Below are positions 18,641-28,600 of a stretch of DNA of 64,000 bases, in pieces. The notes beneath the pieces are model-generated. The model made no database searches and was not told the DNA's origin. It saw only the letters and a list, made by a program, of their open reading frames with translations. This DNA is from Bacillus sp. B-jedd (GTDB lineage: Bacteria; Bacillota; Bacilli; Bacillales; Cytobacillaceae): contig NZ_CCXR01000001.1 of the NCBI RefSeq assembly GCF_000821085.1, positions 62,001-126,000 of the forward strand, written 5' to 3'. Numbering within the stretch: the stretch's first letter is position 1; each line of letters starts with the position of its first letter. The translations under genes were made by a program, and so were the position numbers.

Positions 18641-19248
18641 TTATTAAAAATCCAATAAGAGAAAAAAATCCGGTAAGGAATTGTATTAAAACTTATTCTA
18701 ACTATCGAAGTTATAAAGACAATTTAGCAAAGGATTTCAATAACCGATGCGGTTACTGCGATGCTTTTGATGGGTGGATAGGTGGAATAAAGGTATATCA
18801 CATCGATCATTTTGCTCCAAAATCAAAATTTCCACATTTGACACATACCTATGAAAACTTAATTTATTCATGTCCATTTTGTAACCTTAATAAAGGCGAT
18901 GATTGGCCATCAACAGATGAAAATATTAATATTGTAAATAATATAGGATACATCAATCCTCTATTAGAAGAATATGTTACGCATTTTTATCGTGATCCTT
19001 ATGGCAATATAATTTGTGAGGAGAACAAACAAATAAGCAAGTATATGTATAAAAGACTGAAATTTTACCTTGAGCGTCATAGAGTATTGTGGAATTTAAC
19101 TAGGTTAGCCCTGGTTAAAAAGAGAGTTAAAGACAAGATGGAGAATTGTAAAGATGATGCTAAATATAAAAGATTACTCAGTTTATATGGAGAATTAAGC
19201 TTAGAATTTGATGAGTTTTTATACTATATCGTTGGAGACGTTAGTTGA
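18637..19248 (+). CDS. HNH endonuclease
   Basis: 203 residues. An HNH nuclease domain occupies about residues 35-90: zinc knuckles C38-G-Y-C41 and C79-P-F-C82, the catalytic HIDHF (His55, His58), the central Asn74, and a final Asn-x-x-KGD. This is the McrA/HNH_5 style of zinc-stabilised HNH fold and probably cleaves DNA. The C-terminal 110 residues are helical and unrecognised. Overlaps the receiver gene by 4 bp and the methyltransferase by 1 bp (TGATG). I infer the effector nuclease of this operon. Confidence 0.9.
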   Translation: MIIKNPIREKNPVRNCIKTYSNYRSYKDNLAKDFNNRCGYCDAFDGWIGGIKVYHIDHFAPKSKFPHLTHTYENLIYSCPFCNLNKGDDWPSTDENINIVNNIGYINPLLEEYVTHFYRDPYGNIICEENKQISKYMYKRLKFYLERHRVLWNLTRLALVKKRVKDKMENCKDDAKYKRLLSLYGELSLEFDEFLYYIVGDVS

Positions 19249-20876
19249 TGAGTGATAAGAAAGAGAATGGAGCATATTACACTCCTGGATATCTTGCGGA
19301 ATATATAGTAAATGAGATTTTCAGTGAATATAGTTTCTATAAAAATAAGATGAAAATGTTGGAGCCCAGTAGTGGCGATGGTATTTTCATAAAATCATTA
19401 TTAAAGAGCACCTTAATACCCCAAGATGTAACTCTTCAAATTGATGTTGTGGAGAAAAACAAAGAAGAATTAGAAAAGGTAAAGCTTCACAAACTTACTA
19501 GAGATAACAGTGAGTTAAATTACTTTGCCACTGATTTTTTAAACTATAACTCCTCGGGGAATAAATATGATCTCATTATTGGAAATCCACCATATATAAA
19601 TAAAAAATTGCTATCAGAAGAACAGATAGATAGTAGTATTTCAATTTTTTCTGAACACCAGTTAAACCCTAGAGGGTTTAACAACATTTGGATGAGTTTT
19701 ATCTTAAAATCTATGTTTATGTTAGAACAAAATGGGACTCTCTGTTTTGTATTACCTTCTGAATTACTTCAGGTTAATTATTCGAGTGAGCTGAGAAGAT
19801 ATCTATTTGACAATTTTAGTGAAATAAAAATTTTCTTATTTAATGAACTAGTATTTGAAAAAATTCAACAAGACGTCATTATTTTCATCGCCTCGAAAAA
19901 AGGTGTGTCGAAAAGTGTTAACTATTATGAAATAGATGATTTAAGTGTGATAAGGAATAAAGTGAAATTAATTCCTTATAGTATAGTCGACTATAATAGT
20001 CAAAAAAAATGGTCTAACTATTTACTTTCAAGATCTGAATTAAAACTCATCGATACTGTAGCAAATAGTTTTAATAAGGTTAGTGACTATTGTACTGCAA
20101 CAGCAGGAATAGTCACGGCTGCTAATGATTATTTCATTGTTAACAAGCAGAATCAATTGAAATATAATTTGTCAGATATAAGTTTTCCAATTTTGAAAAA
20201 AAGTTCATATCTTGAAAAAGGGATTAATTTAACGGTCGATCATATTACTTCCTTAGAAAAACGAGGGCATCCAATTTATTTGCTTATTTTTAATAAGAAA
20301 AATATCCATGATTATCAGGGGCAATTAAGAAAGTATTTGGAAGTGGGCCTTAAGAAAGAAATTCACTTGAGATATAAATCTAAAAATAGATTTCCCTGGT
20401 TTAAAGTTCCCTACTTAGAGGCTCCAGAAGGTATTTTTTTTAAACGATCGCATTTATATCCAAAAATTATAGTTAATTCAGCAAACGTATTGACAACAGA
20501 TAATGGTTACAGAATTACTATGAAGGAGGGATATAGAATACATAGCTTGGTTTTTAGCTTCTATAATTCCTTTACTTTATTAATGAGCGAGTTGGAAGGG
20601 CGTTATTATGGAGGAGGAGTTTTAGAGTTAACTCCCAACGAGTTTAAACGTCTCCCCTTACCGTATTGTGAAATTGGAGAAGAAGAATTTACCCATTTAG
20701 ATAATTTATTTAAAGAAGGTCGATCAATTGAGGAGATATTAGACTATACTGATAATATTATTTTAATGCAACACTATGGCGTGGGAAATGATGAATTAAT
20801 TTACATACGAAATCTTCGAAATAAATTAATGAGGAGAAGACTAAAAGAAATTAATCATGTTCTTCAGGCCTTATGA
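19248..20876 (+). CDS. Eco57I-like N6-adenine DNA methyltransferase
   Basis: 542 residues. It begins KKENGAYYTPGYLAEYIV, the usual YTP entry of gamma-class adenine methylases. SAM motif I is MLEPSSGDGIF (about 38-48) and catalytic motif IV is NPPY at 114-117. The C-terminal YYGGGVLELTPNEFKRLPLP is typical of Eco57I/TaqI-like enzymes with a built-in specificity domain. Start taken at ATG 19248 (TGATG coupling); a TTG one codon earlier is possible. It would mark self DNA, giving the HNH nuclease a restriction-modification context. No separate specificity subunit is present. Confidence 0.9.
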   Translation: MSDKKENGAYYTPGYLAEYIVNEIFSEYSFYKNKMKMLEPSSGDGIFIKSLLKSTLIPQDVTLQIDVVEKNKEELEKVKLHKLTRDNSELNYFATDFLNYNSSGNKYDLIIGNPPYINKKLLSEEQIDSSISIFSEHQLNPRGFNNIWMSFILKSMFMLEQNGTLCFVLPSELLQVNYSSELRRYLFDNFSEIKIFLFNELVFEKIQQDVIIFIASKKGVSKSVNYYEIDDLSVIRNKVKLIPYSIVDYNSQKKWSNYLLSRSELKLIDTVANSFNKVSDYCTATAGIVTAANDYFIVNKQNQLKYNLSDISFPILKKSSYLEKGINLTVDHITSLEKRGHPIYLLIFNKKNIHDYQGQLRKYLEVGLKKEIHLRYKSKNRFPWFKVPYLEAPEGIFFKRSHLYPKIIVNSANVLTTDNGYRITMKEGYRIHSLVFSFYNSFTLLMSELEGRYYGGGVLELTPNEFKRLPLPYCEIGEEEFTHLDNLFKEGRSIEEILDYTDNIILMQHYGVGNDELIYIRNLRNKLMRRRLKEINHVLQAL

Positions 20877-21042
20877 TTTCTAAAAATTCTATTGCGTTTT
20901 TAATTCTTAAATTACACAACCAAAATGCCTTATATAGTTGTTGATATTCAATATCTTTATTCTCATAGTCAATGTTTTGCAATAATTTTTCATTATTAAG
21001 GTGAATCCTGTCTAAAAGGTTTTTAGCAATAAGTACGCTCAC
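20851..21042 (-). CDS. small hypothetical protein, convergent to the methyltransferase
   Basis: 63 residues starting at GTG behind gggaggg on the minus strand. Predicted helical, with no recognised domain (LLDRIHLNNEKLLQNIDYEN...). Its last 26 bp overlap the 3' end of the methyltransferase on the opposite strand. It could be a small regulator or inhibitor of the neighbouring operon; that is only a guess from position. Confidence 0.55.
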   Translation of the reverse strand: MSVLIAKNLLDRIHLNNEKLLQNIDYENKDIEYQQLYKAFWLCNLRIKNAIEFLEIIRPEEHD

Positions 21043-21320
21043 AAGAAAAACCCTCCCGTCCTGATATTTATTTTGTACGAATTTACTTGGTTTAATACAA
21101 ATCCTAAACAGTATTATGTATTAAACAGTAGCTAAGAGTATGCCCAATAGCTGTGAGTAGTTTATATGGAGGAGTAAGAAAAAGTGTGATAACAATATAG
21201 GGAGATTTTGTATTTAACTTTGATTGTTTATTGTTGCGAATTTCACAGATTGTTTCCAGCGTTAAAGATATTATAAATACTTAATGGCTAGAGAGATGAA
21301 AGTTAGAAATTGAGTTTGGT

Positions 21321-21350
21321 GGATAGGGCAAAATAGCCCTATCCTTTTTG
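21321..21350 (+). terminator. strong terminator-like hairpin
   Basis: ggatagggc and gccctatcc form a perfect 9-bp stem, followed by TTTTT. Confidence 0.75.
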
Positions 21351-21552
21351 AAAACATATGTTTTTAGGAAACACGATTGAATTTATACTATTCATTAGAG
21401 GGCCTTTATATTAACTGGCTTTCTATATTTTAGGCGGCCATTTACATTTAGTTATTTGAGGAGTTTCTTTGCTGATTGGTTGGAAAAAACACAACTAATT
21501 AAAAGTTAAACGAGATCGGTTTGAGAGTATAAATACTAAATTAGGAAACTGA

Positions 21553-21588
21553 CAAACAATCCAATTTGCAACTGAATTGGATTGTTTG
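21553..21588. terminator. perfect 14-bp hairpin
   Basis: caaacaatccaatt and aattggattgtttg form a perfect 14-bp stem followed by a T-rich stretch on the plus strand. It may be bidirectional. Confidence 0.65.
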
Positions 21589-21689
21589 CATTTATTTTCA
21601 TTAAAAGGTTTTAAAGAAATGATGGTGAATTGGAACACTATATTGAAGGCACAGAAGTTTATTGTCAACGGCTTATATTAATGATTACA

Positions 21690-21772
21690 GCCAAAAAAGT
21701 GCCGCCTCTGCCAGATTTGAGAGCCACTTCTGCCAGAGATTAAAGTTGTCTTTGCCATCCGGCGGGCAAACA
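21690..21772. repeat. insertion-sequence end remnant (inverted relative to 12.4 kb)
   Basis: gccgcctctgccagat, gagccacttctgccaga and ctttgccatcc are the reverse-complement counterparts of the ggcagaggtggtaaa repeats at 12418-12498. No transposase is nearby. Confidence 0.5.
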
Positions 21773-21779
21773 AGTCTAT

Positions 21780-22555
21780 ACATTAGGATAGAATACAAAA
21801 AAATATAATATAACAAAAGAAAAACAGCCCTCTCCTGGTAGTTAAACTTACAAGGTTTTATTGATTTTGAATAACCTGGTCAGAAACCTCAACCCTAAAG
21901 TATATTTACTAGAATTATCTCCGAATAAAATAATGTAGCCCCAAACTATCCATTTAACGGTTCTAAATAAAAGATTAGTACCATGATAGTCCCTACTGGA
22001 CATTGAATCATCAATGGCGGTAGTTGAATTTTGGTAAGTTAAAGAAGAAAGATGGCCTTTCCTCAATTTTTTTCCTGGGTACTAATTTGAGAAAACGTTC
22101 ACTTTTACGTAAAAGCAAACATGTTAGCATTGTAGCCCTTTCATTCCCATCATTTGGCTAGTATTTATACTAAAGAACCATGGGAAGCGCTAGGAACATC
22201 CACTAATCATTTTCAAAAAACCAATTTCCAGATGGCTTTTACTCTGTTTCGAGTCTCACTCTTAAGATGGTAAACAGAAGTATTTACAAAATACTCATTA
22301 ATATTCCAATTTATATGTAGACTTTTGAAAATAAGTGCTATAATTCTTGTGAATATTTGTAAAATAAGTAAATTTAATTACATGGAAGAACGAGACTTCT
22401 TGGAAATTAAAACTTAAGACTACAGTAACTAAGATAGCAGAAAGAGTATCCCCTCTTTAAGAAACCAAAGAAGTGAAACCTATTTTTAAGTACTCCATAT
22501 TAAAGAAATTGTAAGCGTTTTTTTAAGGTTAATAATTCATTTAGGAGGTGATATC
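21780..22555. other. gene-poor stretch upstream of the Rhs gene
   Basis: AT-rich. A 72-codon minus-strand frame (21848-22066, TTG start) exists but shows no recognisable family. Promoter-like AT-rich tracts lie at 22320-22400, but none is convincing. Confidence 0.45.
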
Positions 22556-22561
22556 CGAAAA

Positions 22562-22612
22562 ATGGGATTTTGGGTAAGGCGAAAAAATAATAATTACAGG
22601 GGGACGAGATGA
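22562..22612 (+). CDS. 16-residue leader peptide coupled to the Rhs toxin gene
   Basis: An ATG frame MGFWVRRKNNNYRGTR is preceded by AGGAGGTGAT, a complete Shine-Dalgarno match, 9 bp upstream. Its TGA stop overlaps the ATG of the next gene (ATGA). The strong RBS and stop-start overlap suggest translational coupling or control of the giant toxin gene. No function is known for the peptide itself. Confidence 0.6.
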   Translation: MGFWVRRKNNNYRGTR

Positions 22613-25600
22613 AAAGAAAAATTTTTGCAATACTCATGGTGTTTCTTTTAGTCATTACTTCTATTGATTTAAGTAATTTTAATGGTTCTGGGATTGTATC
22701 TGCTGAGCAAAAAACAACAAAATCTCCAAAGTTACCCAAAAAGATCGAAAAGATAAGAGAATTGGAAGATTTAAGGGAACCGAACTCAAAAACTTTCATT
22801 AATACTGATGGAACCTACACCAAAGAAATTTATACAGAGGACATTCATTATAAAGATAAAGAAAAAAACAAGTATAAAAATATCTCCAACACACCAGAAG
22901 TAAACAGCGGCAGTGATAAAGGCGATTTTAAATTCAAGAATAAAGACAATAAATTTGGTGTCAAATTCGCAATCAATACCAAAAAGAAGAGCTTGATCAG
23001 TTTGGATTTTGAAAATGAAAAATTAAACTTCCAAGCCGTGGACGCAAAGCATTCTTCTGCTAAACAAGAAGTTGGATCAATCATTTATGAAGGGATTTAT
23101 AATGGAGTCGATTTTAAATACAGCCTTGGAAGCTCTAGTGTAAAAGAGGATATAATTTTAAACACTAGAGAGTCAGAGAGAAAGTTTCAGTTTTTATTAA
23201 CGGGCAGCCTTTTGCCAAAAAAAGAAGATGGAAACATTAACTTTTACAATAAAAAGGGCGCCCTCATCTGGACGATGCCTCGTCCTTTTATGGAAGATCA
23301 GAATGGGAATTATTCAGAGGACATTGTTTTTGATTTGAAAGAGGAAAAGAACGGATATTTATTAACGTTGATTCCGGATGCTAAATACTTGGATGACAAG
23401 GATACCGAGTACCCAGTGAGGATCGATCCGACTGCAAACTTGGGCGGAACAAATGCCACAACATTGGATACCTATGTCATGTCAGCCTATTCTGGAACGA
23501 ATTATTATAATAGCGCAGACCTTAGAATTGGCTATACATCCTCTACAGGGGTAAATAGGAGCTATATTAATTTTACGAATGCTTTACCCAATTTAGCAGG
23601 GAAGATTCTTGTTAAAGCGGAACTAAAGGTCTATAAATGGGCGGATATTGGCACCCCGATTTCGGCGAATGTCTATGCAAACCGGGTGACCTCCAGCTGG
23701 GGAATAAATACGGTCACTTACGGAAATCAGCCTTCCCTGGATACAGCAACGGCATATGGAAGCACGTCCGCGACCGGAGCAGCCGGATGGAAGACACTGA
23801 ATGTCACAGGGCTTGTCGATGGATGGTTGAAGAAAAAGTATCCGAATTACGGGCTCGTCATTCGGAGTACCTCCGAAGGGACAGCAGGTACCTATCAAAA
23901 GTTCAATGCCTCTGAATCGAGTTCTAACCGTCCCTACTTGGCTATAACCTACTCTGAAAGACCGGGACAGCCAACGCTATCAGCCGATTCATATATGAAT
24001 AGTACAGGATATATTAATGTCAATTGGTCTCCGGTTTCAGGAGCAACAAAATACAAAGTCCTTATTTATAATGGGGTGGCTTATGAAGAGTTTGATGTCG
24101 GAAATGTCACCTCTTGGAGTACAAAAGGTAGGAAAATTTGGCCAACCAAAGCTCAAATTGATAGTCAACAGTATGGATTAAGGAAAAGTGGGGATGGCAG
24201 GGAGCTCCCTGAAAATCCAAATTACCTTTATGCAAAAGCACCTGGCAGCACGTATCTATCCAATACAAATTACGCAATAAGGGTAAAAGCAGTAAACAAT
24301 TACGGTGAAACTTCCCACTCGGATGCTGCAGTTATTACTATTCCGGATAAAACAAAACCCAAGGAGCCTGGTGCGGTTAGAATTTCCAATGACCGGGTCG
24401 ACCAATACACTGTCGACTGGCAAGCAGCAACAGATCCAGATGGAACTGGGATAGTTAAATACAAAGTATACCTTGGTGAACAACCCGGAGTGGCGAATCT
24501 AGTCAGTGGAGCTGAAACTACACATACAATCCTAAATTATACGTACAGTGGCACACTTGTTGCGGGGAAAACTTATTATGCATGGGTCCAGGCTGTTGAT
24601 AAAGCTGGAAACATAAGCCTAAATTCTGCTACAGCATCCAGTGTCGCTAAGAAAGATTATGACGCTCAGATAATAAATACAGATATCCCTCAAGTTAGTG
24701 ATGTTGATAACACAGCCGGCGAAAAGCTACAGTTTACAGTGGTCAATAAGGGGAAAGCAGCCTGGACAAATGATCAAAATATTAATCTTACTGTTGCAAG
24801 CACAGCGCCTGGTGACAAAGACCCCACTGCTTTTGTAGGTTATTTACAGCCTGGTGAAGTAATCCCTCCAGGTGGTACCAAAGTTTTTACAGTTAACTGG
24901 ATGGCCAAAAAAGCAACAAAAGGAACATATCAAATAATAGCGACAGTCGGCCATGGAAATAAAATCGAGCCATTGGATAGTGTTAAACATCATATAGAGG
25001 TCAAGGATTTAGTGCCTCCGACTGGAAAAGTTTTAATCAATGAAGGTAAACCATATACGACTTCCCAGGATATTACTATAAGTGCCTTTGATGTTTTTGA
25101 CAATACCACTGGTGATTTGTATGTGGAATTTGCTGAAGGTCCTGCCAATGCCACAGTGGACAAGCTGAAATTCCTTCCAAAGGAGCTAATCCTCCAATCA
25201 CCACACGTTAAGGCTTGGAAATTACCGGATATGAAAGGGGAACACACCATCTATGCCAAGTTCTCCGATTCGTCTGGAAACGTATCAGGTTTATATAGTG
25301 ATTCTATCATACTTGATAAGGATGTCCCGGATATTAAAGTGTCCAATGTTGCAACAGGGGATTATATCTCGGGGGTTAAAAAGATAGAGGGAACAATCAC
25401 GGACGAGAACCTTTTATCCTATAAAGTTGAATACCGAAATAAGAATGATCAATCAATTAACTGGCATTTAGTAACAGAAAAGAACGGTCAAATGGCAGAT
25501 GGCATACTGGCAGAATGGGATACTTCCTCTCTTCCGAAGGGGGAATATGAACTCCTAATAACAGCGTCAGATGCGGCAAATCGAAACAATTATTATCAAG

Positions 25601-28600
25601 TCTCCGTCTGGATTGATACACATGATAAGAACTGGACGGGGCTTGAAGGATATTATCCTCTTTACCCTATATCTCTTCGTGACGGGAGTGGGTCTGTCAA
25701 CCTATATAATGGTAGTTTGAATCTTCAGGATGTTGATTTCTCCCTTCCTTCTAGAGCTTTTGATCTGCTAATTGGTAGGACCTATTCTTCTAATGCTATT
25801 CAAGAAGGGATGCTCGGAAAAGGCTGGATGTCAAACCTGGAAGAACGGATAAATAATAAAGGAGACAGAGTCGAGTACCGGGATGGGGACGGAACGGTAC
25901 ATGCCTTCATTAGAAAACCGGATGGGAGTTTTGTCACGCCTCTAGGAACTCCATACCATCTGACATTTTCAAGCACCACTGGGTACGAGTTATCCCAAAA
26001 AAGTGGAGACCTCACTGTGAAGAAGTTTGACCTTGAGGGGAAGCTTGTTTCCATCAAGGACAATAATGGAAACTCCATTCAATACAGCTATGAAAATGGA
26101 AAGTTGACAAAGGTAACAACATTGAACAAGTCCGTTTCACTTCAATATAATCCTGAAGGTCTATTGGATAATGCGGTATTCAGTACAGGAGAAAAAGTAT
26201 CCTATTCGTATTCTGGCCAAAACCTTAAAGAAGCCACTCTCCATACGAAAAGCGGCAAGCTGAGCGGTCGTACAATGTACGAATACGAGAATGAATTGCT
26301 GACCGCTGTTGTGTCAAAAAATGGATTGAAAGTGGAATTCAGCTATAACGGGAACAGACTCGTGCAGACCAAAACTATCAGAACGACAAGAATAGTGGAT
26401 ATCGGGCAATACCCTTTGAAAACATCAAATGTTGTGGAAAACTTCCTGTATAACTTATCCAATCAAACAATAGATATCGCAGCACAATCTGTAAATGAGG
26501 AAGAGAAAAGTAAAAATCTCTCAAACTATGAGTTTAAATTAAGCCAAGACGGAAATTTGGCACAACAGACGATAGTAAGAACACCAGTAGACAATGAAAG
26601 TCTTGAAGATGCCAAACGAGATGAAAATAATATTACAGTTAAAACAAAATTTCAAAAAAATAGAGTTGAGTCTATAACCGATGGCAAGGGGTATATAACT
26701 TCTTACGAATACGACGAGTATGGGAACCTGCTAAAAGTTCATTTGCCGCCTGTTAAGGTAAACGGAGTGTTAACTAACTATTCCACTTCCAATACCTACA
26801 ATTCTAACGGCCAGCGAACAAAGGCGGTTAATACGATGGGGCAGTCGAAGGAGTGGAAATACGACTCCAAGGGAAATGTCTTTCAAGTCATAGATGAGGT
26901 AGGCAATAGCCAGTACATTCAATACGATTCATACGGAAATGTCAGGGAGACAAAAAGTGACCGCGGGCCTTTATACGGTTATATACCAGATTACAGCATG
27001 GAAGAAAAAACGCTGGAAAAATGGACCATCCAGGGGACAGCGACCAAGAGTACCAGTCAGGCTAAATCCGGAAAACAAAGTATAGAGATGGCTCCGAATG
27101 CCGTTCTGCTAACAGGAAGCTTTCCTATTAAGAAAGGCCGGCTGCCAGTATTAGCCCTAGTCCAGGCTATTGCCCCGGCCGGCTCTGCAAATGTGGAAAT
27201 GAAAGTGCAATATTTGAAAGACGGGGCAGTCACGAAGGAATTTGCTCAATCTTCAGTGCTTTCAACTAAATGGGCTGAATACCGGGTAAGTGGAGAAGTT
27301 CCTACGGACGCGACCCACGTCAGAATCCAACTTGCTAATAAAGGGACAGGCAACTTGTTTGTAGACGACCTTGTTCTTGAAGAAAGCGGGATTAAGACTA
27401 CTTACACTTATGACGAGAGTGGTGAGAACTTAAAAGAGGTCATTGATCCATACGGAAACAAAACCACCTACTCCTATAATGTCTATAATCAGGTGTTGAC
27501 TGAAACAAACGCCCTGAACCAGACTGAGAAAAATGAGTATGATGAGGAACAAAGGCTGAAAAAGAAAACGGATCGTACCGGAAGGGTGACCAGTTACGAA
27601 TACGATCCTTTATCAGACAACCTCCTCAAGGAAATCAATGGACTGGGGAACGTGACTGCCTACGAGTACAACGAGTGGGATCAACTCCTCCTCACAGCAT
27701 TCCCAAAAGTTGAGGTCATTACCTATAATGATGAAGAGATTGACCGGTCGGAGGTACAGCAGGCTAAAGTATATATCCAGTATGACGAGCTTGGACGGAA
27801 AATAAAAGAGAACGATGAAAACGGAAAGGCATACTCCACAGTGGAATACGATGGTTGGGGTAGAGTTGCTAAAAGCATCGACCCGATGAAGAACCAAAAG
27901 TATTTCGATTATGATGCGAATGGAAATATCATTCACACGATAGATTATGCCGCAAAATCCACTCCAGATGGAAAAGATACCTTATTAATCAATAACGGAG
28001 AAATGTTTGCGAGCTTTGATGAGTGGAATCGCCAAATTGACGAGACAGACAACACAGGCAACAGAAATGTCCTCACCATGGTCAACACCTATGATTCGGA
28101 AAACAGGCTTATTCAAACCAAGGATGCTGAAGGAACCCAGGTTTTCTACACGTTCAATGCATTGAACGAAAATGTTTATACGAGAGATAACTCGACGCCT
28201 CCAGTTGAAACCTGGACTTACTATGACAGCTTTGGTACCCCTTCCATCACTTTAACCGGGAGTACGGTTGAATATTCCGTTTCCGATGCCAACGGGAATA
28301 TATTGGAATTGGTTGACCATAAAGGGACAAGAACCAAATACGAGTACAACACGGTGGGCGATAAGATAAAGCAGACTAATCCCGATGGGACGTTGACGGT
28401 TTGGACGTACAATGATGATGGACAAATTAAAACCGAGTCTCAGCTGGTGGAGGATAAAGGGGATATTGAGACTTACCTCGTGTCTGAATTTACTTATAAT
28501 AATGTTGCAGAAGTGAAAAACCAAAAACTCGAAGTTCATAAAATCAATAAAACGACAAAGGCAACAGACAAACAGATATTAAGAGAAACAGACTTGACCC

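Noticed and set aside
21848..22066. 72-residue minus-strand frame
   Set aside because: TTG start with weak RBS and no recognisable family; could be a remnant but cannot be supported.
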